From GCA-002050365 sp964237235 (lineage in GTDB: Bacteria; Acidobacteriota; Blastocatellia; Pyrinomonadales; Pyrinomonadaceae): a stretch of DNA of 64,000 nucleotides. The first letter of the stretch is position 1. Each line of letters starts with the position of its first letter. This document shows positions 1 to 9,300 of the stretch, in pieces. The stretch spans positions 62,001 through 126,000 of the forward strand of contig CAXSGY010000013.1 in NCBI GenBank assembly GCA_964237235.1. Direction: 5' to 3'. The translations under genes were made by a program, and so were the position numbers. The notes beneath the pieces were generated by a model that made no database searches, was not told the origin of the DNA, and saw nothing but the letters and a program-made list of their open reading frames with translations.

Positions 1-200
1 TCGGACGGCTCGAAATCGGCGAAACGAGCGTCGTCATTTCTGTCGCCGCACCGCACCGCCGCCACGCATTTGAAGCCTGCGAATGGTTAATTAAAGAATT
101 AAAACGCACCGTTCCGATTTGGAAAAAAGAAGCTTATCGAGACGGCGAAACGTGGATCGAAGGCGAATCGAGAAACTCAAAAATCGAATCGGCGAATTGA
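1..200 (+). CDS. moaE: Molybdopterin synthase catalytic subunit MoaE, C-terminal end (partial)
   Basis: The reading frame is open from the left edge and stops at 200, leaving about 65 C-terminal residues. They contain the MoaE signature: HRRHAFEA, then a helix ending in IKELKRTVPIWKKE, then DGETWIEGE. In MoaE the lysines of the VPIWKKE segment line the active site that transfers sulfur from MoaD to precursor Z to make molybdopterin. The N-terminus lies outside the window. A molybdopterin oxidoreductase is encoded at 12269, so the cell has at least one visible user of the cofactor. The short length is the only limit on certainty. Confidence 0.85.
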   Translation, partial: GRLEIGETSVVISVAAPHRRHAFEACEWLIKELKRTVPIWKKEAYRDGETWIEGESRNSKIESAN

Positions 201-304
201 AGTTTTTTATATTCTGACTCGTTTCCGCCGCTTGCCGCGACATATCAATTTTTTTCGCTTCAATCCAATTTATTGATCGAACAAACTTCGGTGCGGAATT
301 TCAG

Positions 305-386
305 AGAGTTTTTTAAACACATAGAAACATAGGGAACATAGTTTTTAACTCTATGTTCCCTATGTTTCTATGTGTTTAAAAACTCT
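305..386. repeat. Intergenic palindrome, ACATAG-word arms
   Basis: Left arm 305-341 and right arm 351-386 are reverse complements over about 36 bp apart from one extra T on the left; the loop is 9 nt. Each arm is a chain of near-copies of the word ACATAGAA/ACATAGGGA. The right arm ends at the stop codon of the HD-domain gene on the minus strand. It could act as a transcription terminator between moaE and that gene, but the internal tandem words are not needed for that. It belongs to the palindrome family described in the findings. Confidence 0.85.
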
Positions 387-928
387 TATTGAAATTTTAC
401 TCTCGCCGTCTTCACCAATTCGTCGAAATGCTTTTCCAACCCGGCGTTCGCGCCGCGCAAGCCGTTGATGACGCGCTCGCCCCAATTGACGTATTCGACG
501 CGTCGTTCCTTTGACCAGCCGTCGGGCGGATTTTCCGTCACGTCGCGGATATTGCTGATTTTGTCGCCGAGCTTGATGAGCTTCGCGCCCGTCGAAAGAT
601 GCGGCGCGTGTTCGACTTGCAATTCTTTTCGTTCGGCTTTCGGCAAAGATTTATCGTCGGTCACTTCCGAAACCATTTTGGAAACCGCCGCGCCGAATTT
701 TTCTTTGATTTCTGTGGCGGTCGTTTCGGTGTCTTCAACCGTATCGTGCAGAACGGCGGCGATCAAAACATCGTAATCTTCGACATCGCCGACGTTCGCA
801 ATTAAATTTGCCACTTCCAAAACGTGATTGATATAAGGCTCTTCGTCCGCGCCTTTGCGCTTTTGCAGCCGGTGTTTTTTCGCGGCGAAACTGATCGCTT
901 CTAAAAATTTCGGTAAATCGTTTTTCAT
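386..928 (-). CDS. MESH1-like HD-domain (p)ppGpp hydrolase
   Basis: A 180-residue single-domain protein of the RelA/SpoT HD hydrolase family, the small alarmone hydrolase type that removes the 3'-pyrophosphate of (p)ppGpp. The metal-site residues are all visible: H35 in YINHVLEVA, H61-D62 in AVLHDTVED, E65-D66, and D122 in KLGDKISN. Length and residue spacing match the MESH1 group. No synthetase domain is present, so a hydrolase role in the cytoplasm is expected. The gene has no obvious ribosome site and is bracketed by two intergenic palindromes. Related metazoan enzymes also act on NADPH, so the real substrate is open. Confidence 0.85.
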   Translation of the reverse strand: MKNDLPKFLEAISFAAKKHRLQKRKGADEEPYINHVLEVANLIANVGDVEDYDVLIAAVLHDTVEDTETTATEIKEKFGAAVSKMVSEVTDDKSLPKAERKELQVEHAPHLSTGAKLIKLGDKISNIRDVTENPPDGWSKERRVEYVNWGERVINGLRGANAGLEKHFDELVKTARVKFQ

Positions 929-938
929 AAAATTGATA

Positions 939-1019
939 TTTAGCCGCGAATGATACGAATGGACACGAATAAATTTATAGAAAAATAATTCGTGTCCATT
1001 CGTGTTATTCGCGGCTAAA
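939..1019. repeat. Intergenic palindrome, CGAAT-word arms
   Basis: Arms at about 939-970 and 988-1019 match at 28 of the 30 central positions. The arm reads as CGCGAATGA, TACGAATGGA, CACGAAT, that is repeated CGAAT words about 9-10 bp apart. The loop is AT-rich, 17 nt. The element fills the gap between the start of the HD-domain gene and the stop of the S55 peptidase gene, both on the minus strand. I have seen similar words between genes in unrelated bacterial genomes, but that is memory only. Confidence 0.8.
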
Positions 1020-1021
1020 AC

Positions 1022-2890
1022 TTATCGTTTAACTTCAATCGCCAGGGTTTGCTGTCCCGAAATAATATAATCGGCGGGCGCGAGTTCCTGTTCGGTCAGA
1101 ATGGTCGAAACGGTCGGTTTGTATGTTCCGACCACACGGTCGCTGTTTAAGGTCGCCAGCATCGAAGGCGGCAGATTCGGCATCTCGCTTGCGCCGATGA
1201 TCGCGCCGTTCGTCACGCGCGAAGTTTGCACGTAGAGACGGTCGGGCTTTTTCATTTCGTTGATGGTTTTGACGAGTTCGCTCAAATTTTTCGGCACGAA
1301 TTGACGCGCGGCTGATTTCGATTGCAGCGAACCGCCGTCGCCGACGGTGACGAGCAACGCTCCGGCGGACGTGTCGGCGGGAATCGTAACGGGAATTTTT
1401 TGCGCGAAAACTTTGCCCGTGTCGGTTCTGATAAATGCCTGCGCTTCAAACGTTTCACCGGCTTTGACTTCGGTGCGGTCGAGCGCGAGCCGTTCGAGAA
1501 CGGCGGTTTTGCTGCCGTCAGTCGAAGTTAAATTAAGACTGATGCCGGAAATTTCCAGATCGTCGAAACGGCTGTCGAGCAGAGCGTTGACCGGAATTGA
1601 AACCGACGCGCCCGCGAGCTGCGAAGCGATTGCGCCGCTGAAACGACGGTCGAGATTAATCGCCGGCTGATTTTTTAATTTGATTTCGCCCTTCAGCTCG
1701 ATCATCGAATCGCCGAGCGCGCGTTCGTTGGCGACAATCGAATTGTAAATTGTCATATTGAGCATAATCGGCGTGAGAAATTCGTCTTTGACGACTTCGT
1801 ATGTGTAAATCTCCTTCTGCCCGCGGCTCGTTTCCAGATTGATTTTAACCGGAATCATTTTCGGCGATTGTCCCAGAGTTCCGAACACGCCGGTCGCGCG
1901 GTCCTGCGTCATCGCGCCGACCATTTCGCTCGGCACGGCGATTTTGAACGAGTTATTGATATTCGGAATCACCGTCACGACGCTCGATTCGGACATCGGC
2001 AAATCGGAAATGCCGAGACTCAGAAACGGATGACCGAAGGCATAAATTTTATTGCCGTCACGCAACGTCACCGTGCCGCTCGCCGCGAGACTGTAATCGC
2101 CGCGCGTCAACTGCATCGAAACCGACGCGCCGCCCTGCAAAGTCTGTTCGTCGGCTCGTTTCAGCGGCGACATTTTCGCCGCGCCGCCGACTGCCGAAAC
2201 GGGCATCAGACCGATTGCAGCGAGCTGCGGCTCGAACGCCTTTAAGGTTTCCGGCGCGAAACCGTTGAACGTCAAAGGCGTGGCAATCGGCTGAAAAGTC
2301 TGTCCCGAAAACGCGCTCATCGCCAAATTCGTATTCGGCAAAATTCCGCTCGAAGCGTTCGCGCGGCTGGCAAAATTCGTCGTCCAATCGGTCGCGGCGA
2401 GTTCGGCGAACGAAACGGCGCGCGGCTCTCTGATTTTATCGTTCGGCGGCTGATTTTGTTCGACGAGCGCGAGCATTTCGGCAATCGGCGTAATACCGCA
2501 AATCGGTTCTTTCGAGAACGGAAAACTATACGCAATCGCGCCGACCAACTTGCCGTCAATGTAAACGGGCGAGCCGCTCATTCCGGCGAAAACGCTTGTG
2601 CGCTCGGCATTTTTGCCGCCGAGACGCGCGATGATGACATCCTGTTTCGGAAAATTAAAGCCGGGAACGATGCCGATAATCTCGACCTGAAATTCTTCCG
2701 GTTCGGTGCCTCGAAAAACCGTTCGCGCCGTTCCTTTCATTCCTTCTTTGATTTCGGCCAGCGGAAAGAAGGCGACTTTCTTCGATTCGACCGCCGCGAT
2801 TTTCGATTCGTTTCGAGCCTGCATCTGCGCGAAAATATTCAGCGAAAACGCGCTCAACATCAATAACGACGCGATAATTTTGATTTTCAT
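1022..2890 (-). CDS. SpoIVB-type (S55 family) serine peptidase, secreted
   Basis: A 622-residue protein with an N-terminal signal peptide (hydrophobic core LLMLSAFSLNIFA, cut near AQMQA). Residues 40-140 carry the S55 hallmarks: IKEGMKGTARTVFRG, EIIGIVPGFNFPK, and the catalytic GMSGSPVYIDG with the nucleophilic serine. A later GHPFLSLG segment supplies a conserved histidine. The C-terminal 250 residues look like beta-rich domains of unknown role. In Bacillus SpoIVB signals across the sporulation membrane; here no sporulation genes are seen, so a periplasmic processing role is more likely, as inference. No ribosome site is evident before the first methionine. Confidence 0.8.
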   Translation of the reverse strand: MKIKIIASLLMLSAFSLNIFAQMQARNESKIAAVESKKVAFFPLAEIKEGMKGTARTVFRGTEPEEFQVEIIGIVPGFNFPKQDVIIARLGGKNAERTSVFAGMSGSPVYIDGKLVGAIAYSFPFSKEPICGITPIAEMLALVEQNQPPNDKIREPRAVSFAELAATDWTTNFASRANASSGILPNTNLAMSAFSGQTFQPIATPLTFNGFAPETLKAFEPQLAAIGLMPVSAVGGAAKMSPLKRADEQTLQGGASVSMQLTRGDYSLAASGTVTLRDGNKIYAFGHPFLSLGISDLPMSESSVVTVIPNINNSFKIAVPSEMVGAMTQDRATGVFGTLGQSPKMIPVKINLETSRGQKEIYTYEVVKDEFLTPIMLNMTIYNSIVANERALGDSMIELKGEIKLKNQPAINLDRRFSGAIASQLAGASVSIPVNALLDSRFDDLEISGISLNLTSTDGSKTAVLERLALDRTEVKAGETFEAQAFIRTDTGKVFAQKIPVTIPADTSAGALLVTVGDGGSLQSKSAARQFVPKNLSELVKTINEMKKPDRLYVQTSRVTNGAIIGASEMPNLPPSMLATLNSDRVVGTYKPTVSTILTEQELAPADYIISGQQTLAIEVKR

Positions 2891-3040
2891 ATTATTTTAA
2901 AAACTCTTCCAATCAAGGCGATTTTTATGGTAACATTTTAAACGACTTACCCAAAGTCTTTTGTAAAGGCTGCATTTAAGACTCATCCGAATAATTTCAA
3001 GTTGTATTTTCTTTTCCGAAAGAATTCATTTTATAAATTT

Positions 3041-4006
3041 ATGGCACATACCAAGCGTCTTCTTAGAAGTTTTTACCGGTTGCTTCTGCCGGTCGTCGTT
3101 TTAGTGGTTTTGGGAATTGTCGCGGCTTCGATCTGGCTCGTTCACAGCGTTTCCGTTCCGCCGCAGGCGGCTTATCTCGTCACGCCGGAAAAATATGGAC
3201 AGTTCAGCACGCGCGGCGCGCAGGTCACCGATGAAACCTGGGCGAACAGCGACGGTTCGTCGAGTCGCGGCTGGCTTCTGAAGGGAACGGAGAACGCGCC
3301 CGCCGTCGTTTTTCTGCACGCTTACGGCGCAGACCGTTCGCACGTTTTGGATTTGGCGGTGAAGTTAAATGAAGCGACGAATTTCACGGTTTTAATGCCC
3401 GACGAGCGCGGACACGGCGTAAATCCGAAGATTGAAGCGTCTTCGTTCGGCGGCTGCGAAACCGACGACGCGGTCGCGGCAATCGGATTTTTGCGTAATT
3501 TAAAAACCGCCGCGGGAACGCCGCTCGTCAATCAGAATATCGGCTTTTACGGCGTTGAAATGGGCGCGCTGACCGCGCTTTCGACTGCCGCCAAAGATGC
3601 GAACATCAAAGCTCTCGCGCTCGATTCGGTGCCAGTTGATTCGGATGTCGTGCTGGCAGCGGCAGTCGGCGAACGCTTTCCGTTTGCGAGCGTTGTGACC
3701 TCAAAATTCGCTTCAATCGGAACGCGCTTTTATTATTTGAACGGCTGTTACCAACGCGGCGCGGCGTGCGATACGGCGAAGGAAATTAATAATCGTCAAG
3801 TGCTTCTGCTCGGCGGTCTCGACGCGCCGAATTTGCAGGACTCGACCGCCAAGCTCGACCACTGCTTTCCGAGTGGCACGAAGGTCGAAGCCAAAACCGA
3901 TTTGAATCCGTCCGGCTACAGTCTGACGAACGCGTCGCTCGAACAATCGACGGCTTACGATTTGCGCGTGATCGAGTTTTTCAAAATGGCTTTGGGAGAT
4001 CAATAA
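3041..4006 (+). CDS. Membrane-anchored alpha/beta-hydrolase fold protein lacking the nucleophile serine
   Basis: A 321-residue protein with one N-terminal membrane helix (about 13-37) followed by an alpha/beta-hydrolase fold. The oxyanion strand reads VVFLHAYGADRS and the next strand LMPDERGHGVN, as in serine hydrolases. At the nucleophile elbow, where GxSxG is expected, the sequence is GVEMG, so glutamate 173 replaces serine. It may be a non-catalytic binding protein or use another chemistry. A TTG at 3002 could extend the N-terminus by 13 residues; I prefer the ATG at 3041, which gives a normal signal anchor. It runs divergently from the S55 gene and convergently with the LON-domain gene. 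Confidence 0.65.
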   Translation: MAHTKRLLRSFYRLLLPVVVLVVLGIVAASIWLVHSVSVPPQAAYLVTPEKYGQFSTRGAQVTDETWANSDGSSSRGWLLKGTENAPAVVFLHAYGADRSHVLDLAVKLNEATNFTVLMPDERGHGVNPKIEASSFGGCETDDAVAAIGFLRNLKTAAGTPLVNQNIGFYGVEMGALTALSTAAKDANIKALALDSVPVDSDVVLAAAVGERFPFASVVTSKFASIGTRFYYLNGCYQRGAACDTAKEINNRQVLLLGGLDAPNLQDSTAKLDHCFPSGTKVEAKTDLNPSGYSLTNASLEQSTAYDLRVIEFFKMALGDQ

Positions 4007-4014
4007 TTTGATTT

Positions 4015-4713
4015 CTAAATATCAATTTTCTTTTTGGAATGTCCGTTCGTTTTGGCAATTTTATGGATTTCCGCGCTGTCTTCCATTTTGTCAACGGTTT
4101 GAATCAAAATCTCGCGCAGTTTTGTTAATCTTTCGATGGTCGAGCGCATCTCCAATAATTGATATTTCAATTCGGGTTCGAGGTTAAACGCGGCGGTCAC
4201 GAGAAACGAAAGGGCTTGCGGGTCGGTTTGCTGCACGTCCGGAAACGTGCCGCGCTCGCCGCTTAGTTTGTGCGCGGCTTTCGCAATGCGGCGAAATAGC
4301 GCGAAAACTTCGTCCGCCAAAGGATTTAATAAATTTTCGTCTTCCGCGTCGTCTTCAAAAAATTCGACATCGCCGATTAAATACGACTCGCCCGCGCTGA
4401 CGTATTCGAGCAGTTGATAACGAATTACGCCGATGGTGATAATGTTCGAGCGTCCGTCGGACATCTCGTTGACATCGCGCACTTCGGCGACGCAGCCGAT
4501 TGTGCCAATTGCGGGGTTTTCGACGAAGGTTTCCTGCGGATTAAAAAACGTTACGCCGAACATATTTTTTTCGAGCGCGATGTCCTTCAACATCTCTCGA
4601 TAACGCGGCTCGAAAATATGCAGCGGCAAAAGCTCGTTCGGCAAAAGCACGAGCGGCAGAGGGAAAATCGGCAGATGTCTGATTTCTGATACTTTTTCGG
4701 TGGCTTCGGACAT
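4015..4713 (-). CDS. LON substrate-binding domain protein
   Basis: A 232-residue stand-alone LON N-terminal domain. The typical opening LPIFPLPLVLLPNELLPLHIFEPRYREML is recognisable at residues 14-45, followed by the GTIGCVAEVRDV segment. There is no AAA+ or protease domain, so it is not Lon protease; such proteins are thought to bind peptides or unfolded protein. The C-terminus is helical and ends in a lysine-rich tail. It reads in the same direction as sbcD and is separated from it by a perfect palindrome. Confidence 0.8.
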   Translation of the reverse strand: MSEATEKVSEIRHLPIFPLPLVLLPNELLPLHIFEPRYREMLKDIALEKNMFGVTFFNPQETFVENPAIGTIGCVAEVRDVNEMSDGRSNIITIGVIRYQLLEYVSAGESYLIGDVEFFEDDAEDENLLNPLADEVFALFRRIAKAAHKLSGERGTFPDVQQTDPQALSFLVTAAFNLEPELKYQLLEMRSTIERLTKLREILIQTVDKMEDSAEIHKIAKTNGHSKKKIDI

Positions 4714-4726
4714 AGTTTTTAGTAAA

Positions 4727-4787
4727 TAGTGAACAGTAAGCGGTGAGCAGTAAACATTATTTACTGCTCACCGCTTACTGTTCACTA
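4727..4787. repeat. Perfect heptamer palindrome (YRGTRAR words)
   Basis: Arms 4727-4754 and 4760-4787 are perfect 28-bp reverse complements with a 5-nt loop. The left arm divides into four 7-bp words TAGTGAA, CAGTAAG, CGGTGAG, CAGTAAA, preceded by a fifth, TAGTAAA. The right arm runs into sbcD: the TAA stop at 4775-4777 and the last few codons (YSEQ) lie inside it. The same word pattern recurs in the palindrome at 24041. Confidence 0.9.
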
Positions 4788-6049
4788 TAAACCTTCAAAG
4801 CAATGAAATCGGCAATTTTATCGGGCGTGTCGTCGCTTAGAGCCATTCGTTTCGCGCCGACGACGGCTTCCGCCATCGGCTCGACGCGCGTTTTGTAACG
4901 ATTGTCCCGAACGATTAAATCTTCGACGACGCGGCGTTCGAGCTTTTCGCGCGAAACGTCTTCGCCGACATCCGCCGCGACCGCGTATTCGATTGGCGCG
5001 GAATGATTTTTGACGCGCACGTGCAGCGCGCCGGTCATTTCGCGCGCCTGCTCGCGGATTTTTTGCAGCTCCAGATTTGAATTCGGAAAACCGAGATGCC
5101 CGCGCAGAGTGATTTCGATAATCGGCTGCGACGCGTGGTTATTTTCACCCGCATAATCGCCCGCCGTTCTTGCTTCGCCCGCGACTTTCGCCAAAACTTG
5201 TTCGGTGACTTCCTTCGGTTCGTTGATGCCCGACACGTCAAAGCCGATGCGCTGAAACGGACGCTGTTTATAGTCCCGGATATGCCGCGCATTAATTTCG
5301 TTATCTTCGCCGACTTCCACTAAAAACGCGCCGCGCGTTTCGCGGAATTCATCAATGCTCGTGATTTCCAGGCTGCCCGGATTAAACGCCCAGTTGTCAA
5401 TCTCATAAGATTTATGCGTGTGTCCGAGCGCGATGTAATTCGTCACGGATTTTAACTCCTTCAAATTCGCAATCGAAAGCGCGGGCATCGGATGCGTTTG
5501 ATGACCTTCGACATCGGTATGAAGAAGCAAAATCTGAAACGCGCCCGCGCGCGAGTTTTGTTTGATGGATTCGGTCAGCATCGGAATCGCCCAGTTCGCC
5601 GACGCTCCATACCAGTGCGAGCCGAAAATTCTGGCTTGTCCGATGTCTATAAAACCGCCTTCGCCGTCGTCTTCGTCCCACGGCGTGTAAACGATTTTTC
5701 CGTCAACGTTTTTCGGTTCGAGCAGTTTTATCAAATTCCATTTCGCCAGACTTCGCAGCCAGCTATGATCCGTATCGAGCGGTTTTTGATCGTGATTGCC
5801 TTCAATCGTGACGCACGGAATATTGTGTTCGCGCAACAGACTTAAACCGGCAAAGGCATAATTCATCGTCTCCGGCGGCACGTTGCGTTTGTGAAAAAAA
5901 TCGCCGCCCATAATGACGAAATCAACCGCTTCGCCGACCGCATATTTCTGCAAAACGTCAATCCAGGCATCGAAAAAATCGCGCGGCGATTCGTTGAGCT
6001 GATAGCGCGTGCAGCCCAAATGAACATCGGAAATATGCAAAAATTTCAT
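4775..6049 (-). CDS. sbcD: SbcD/Mre11-type DNA repair exonuclease
   Basis: A 424-residue metallophosphoesterase. Metal-binding motifs run in order: DVHLG (8-12), GGDFFHKRN (48-56), EGNHD (98-102), then LLLHTDVEG and LGHTH. This set defines the Mre11/SbcD nuclease, which works with the SbcC ATPase on DNA ends and hairpins. No sbcC homologue is in the window; it could lie elsewhere, or this could be a YhaO-like paralogue. The last residues and the stop codon are supplied by an intergenic palindrome, a curious fit for a hairpin nuclease but probably coincidental. Confidence 0.82.
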   Translation of the reverse strand: MKFLHISDVHLGCTRYQLNESPRDFFDAWIDVLQKYAVGEAVDFVIMGGDFFHKRNVPPETMNYAFAGLSLLREHNIPCVTIEGNHDQKPLDTDHSWLRSLAKWNLIKLLEPKNVDGKIVYTPWDEDDGEGGFIDIGQARIFGSHWYGASANWAIPMLTESIKQNSRAGAFQILLLHTDVEGHQTHPMPALSIANLKELKSVTNYIALGHTHKSYEIDNWAFNPGSLEITSIDEFRETRGAFLVEVGEDNEINARHIRDYKQRPFQRIGFDVSGINEPKEVTEQVLAKVAGEARTAGDYAGENNHASQPIIEITLRGHLGFPNSNLELQKIREQAREMTGALHVRVKNHSAPIEYAVAADVGEDVSREKLERRVVEDLIVRDNRYKTRVEPMAEAVVGAKRMALSDDTPDKIADFIALKVYSEQ

Positions 6050-6112
6050 AGCTAAAAATTTCTTTCGATCAATAAATTATAACTTATGCGGACAAACTCC
6101 AAAAGGTAAGAA

Positions 6113-6256
6113 ACACGCTTGCCGGAAGCGCAGGCATCTTGCCTGCAATGAACGCTTCAGGCGTTCGCAAAGCGTTCGTGTAAATTCGACCTGAAAATGT
6201 CTAATGGTCGTTAGATTGCTCGCGCGATCTTTGCAGGCAGAGTGTCTGCGTTCCTC
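6113..6256. repeat. Imperfect inverted repeat with small internal hairpins
   Basis: Between sbcD and the protease terminator lies a segment with two tight hairpins, GCAGGC/GCCTGC at 6130-6146 and GAACGC/GCGTTC at 6150-6166, and a degraded mirror copy at about 6225-6256 where GCAGGCAGAGTGTCTGC echoes the first hairpin in reverse. No gene is seen here; short frames on both strands look non-coding. It resembles a decayed mobile palindrome rather than a regulatory leader. Confidence 0.45.
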
Positions 6257-6269
6257 AATTTTCAAAAGA

Positions 6270-6304
6270 AAAGGTCGTCAATTCTTTTCGATTGACGACC
6301 TTTT
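6270..6304 (-). terminator. Intrinsic terminator of the secreted protease gene
   Basis: A 13-bp perfect stem (AAAGGTCGTCAAT at 6270-6282 with its complement at 6291-6303) and an 8-nt loop lie 25 bp past the stop of the protease gene. The minus-strand transcript continues into a T-rich run. The plus strand also has a short T run, so it may work both ways. Confidence 0.8.
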
Positions 6305-6328
6305 TATGAATTGAATTACCGCATCGTT

Positions 6329-9300
6329 TTACGGAACGAAGGCGTTCGGCGCGGGTTTGTCGCCGGCGGTGCCAAACTGCGTTCCCGTAAAGCCTTGCGA
6401 TGAACGCTGCTGGTACCAGTTGCCGTCGCGGTAAACCGCAATGTCCGCGCGTCCGTCGCCGTCATAATCCGCCGCGACCGGTAAATCGGAAGCAATGCCG
6501 AACTGCATTCCCGCAAATCCATCGCGCGAACGCTGCAAATACCACGCGCCCGCCGACGGACGATAAACGGCGATGTCGGTTTTGCCGTCGCCGTCAAAAT
6601 CAGCCGCTACCGGTTTATCGCCCGCCGCGCCGAACTGTATTCCGGCGAATCCGGCGGAGCTTTGCTGTATATACCAAACGCCGCTCGACGGTCGGAACAC
6701 GGCTAGGTCGGCGCGCCCGTCGCCGTCAAAATCCGCCGCGATTGGCTGATCGCCGTTCGCGCCGAATTGGATGCCGGTAAAACCCTGCGATGAACGCTGC
6801 AGATACCAGGTTCCGTTTGACGGACGAAACACGGCGACATCGGCTTTCCCGTCGCCGTCAAAGTCCGCCGGAACGGGAATATCGGTCGCTTCGCCGAACG
6901 AGATGCCGGTGAAACCCTGCGCCGAGCGTTGAATATACCACGCGCCGTTTCTGAACACGGCGACATCGGTTTTGCCGTCGCCGTCGTAATCGGCAGGCGC
7001 GATTTTATCGCCGCTCGCGCCGAACTGGATGCCCGTGAAACCCTGGGTTGACTGCTGCATATACCACGCGCCGTTCGACGGTCGGAAAACCGAAACGTCG
7101 GCTTTGCCGTCGCCGTCAAAATCAAACGCGGTATGCGAAGAAGTAAAAACCAAAGGCGATTGGCTGACGGTTAAAACTTGTCCCGCGATTGTGATCGTCG
7201 CGGTTCTGGTCGCGCTCGTCGTATTGGCGAGAACCGAATAAGTAATCGGTCCGGGACCCGTGCCGCTCGTCGCCGATAAAGCGATAAAATTCTGACTCGC
7301 GGCAGCCGTCCACGCGCAGCCGGTTTGCGTAACGATATTAATCACGCCCGTTCCGCCCGACGGACCGAAGTTTTGAGCGGACGGCGTAATCGTATATGTG
7401 CAGCTCGGAGTCGGCGTTGGTGTCGGCGTCCCGCCCGCTTGAACGGTAACGGTGTTGCTCGTCACGACGCTCGTAAAACCGTTGGTCAGCATATAACGAA
7501 ATTCGTATTGACCGGGCGTTGCCGGCGCGGGAACGTTAAAGCTGCCCGAGGTTAATCCGGTCGTATAACCGCCGTCGAGATAATTCGTGTTCGCCGCGCC
7601 GACCTGGAAAAGTCCGACCCAATCATACGGCGACGAATTGATTGGCGCGGTAAAGCTGACGACAATCTGACCGCCCGGCGCGACGGTGCTGGGCGTGGCA
7701 ACCAGAGTATACGAACTCGAAGTGCTTCCGGCTTGCTGCACGGTAAACGTTTGTCCGGCAATCGTAATCGAGCCGGAGCGCGCCGCGCCCGTGTTTGCCG
7801 CGACCGAATAAGTAATCGTGCCGCTGCCCGTGCCGCTTGCGCTTGACGTAACGCTGACGAAACTTTGATTGCTCGCCGCCGTCCAACTACAGCCGCTCGT
7901 CGTCATCACGCTGACGCTGCCCGTGCCGCCGGTCGCCGCAAAATTTTGACTCGCCGGCGCAATCGTATATGAACAACCCGGATTCGGCGTTGGCGTGGCG
8001 GTCGGCGTTGGTGTCGGTGTCGCCGAACCGTTTAATTCGACGCGCACGTCGAGACTCTCCGGCGTGGTGCCGCCTTTGCCGACGACTGTAATTTTGATGT
8101 TGCTTTCGGCATCGTAAAAACTCTGCCCGATTGCCAGCGGTTCATCTCGAACGCCGGTCGTCGAAGGATTCATATCCAGAACTTGCGTTTGTTGAAAATC
8201 ATAACTGCTGTAATCCCAACGAATCAGCGCGCCGTTCATCGCCGCCGGAAAATAAGTTAATTGCTGACGAAATTCGATCCAGTAATTTTTAGTCGGATCT
8301 TTGGCGATTTTCAGCGTGCGAATGCCGCCCGCCGTCGGCGAATCCTGCGCGATGATGCGATACGTGCCGCTGCTCGTGACGGTCTGTACGTTCGCGTCGG
8401 TCAGCCAGTCGAGATTTCTTTTATAATGCGAATTAAAATGACGGCTGGCGGTTCCGTTGACGCACGCGCCCATATTATCGTAACAATCGCCGTATTCGGC
8501 GTTGCTGCCCGCGCCGATGCTCGTGCCGTCGGTCGTGCGCCACAGATTGGCGTGCAGCAGTCCGTAATTATGACCGAGTTCGTGCGCCGTTTCGGGCAAA
8601 TAAAACGCACCGTTGAGCATCGCCGATTTCGCGCCGACGGCAGCAATGCCCGCCCAGCCGATGTTCGGCGTATAACTGAACGTCACGAGGTCTAAGTTGT
8701 AATTATTTGTTTCGTAACCGGCGGCGCGCGCGGCAACGCGTGCATCGGTCAACATCACGTTGTAATTGCTGCCCTGCGAATAATATGCAAAGGTTTGCGG
8801 CAGTCTGACGACCGGCGTAACCGTCGCCTGCATCGAAGTTTTATTGTAGGAATTATCGACGTAAAACGAATTGACATCGTTGTTGAGCAAACTCTGCGCG
8901 CGGCTCAAAGTCAGTGGTTGGTCGTAATGATCGAGCGGCTCGCCGGTTTTGTCGGAAAAATCGCAGCGGATAACGAGAACCGTTTTCGCGCCTTCGGTCC
9001 AGCTCGAATCGGGCGCGTCGGGAGCGTCGGGTTGCACGGGACCGATCTTCGATTCCCATTCGATTTGTTTTTGAACGAACGCCGAAAAATCCGCACGGCT
9101 TGCGAAATTTTCGATTCTTCCGCCGATTTCCGCCGCAATGCCGTTTCCGGCAATTTCGCCGCGGGCAGCGGTCTCGTTTTCATCCAATTCACGCGCCGGA
9201 TTTTCGTCAACTGCCATCGCGTCGCCGATGACGATGCCCTGCAGCGGAATATCTAATTTGGAAGTCATCGTTTCGCGTCTGCCGTAAACAAACGCCGCGT

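Noticed and set aside
6400..7125. Long open frames on both strands across the FG-GAP repeats of the protease, and similar ones at 46.5-47 kb and 50.7-51.7 kb
   Set aside because: They are rich in Arg/Thr/Ala, follow the repeat period of the FG-GAP gene in another frame, and have no ribosome sites; they are shadows of the repeat coding sequence.
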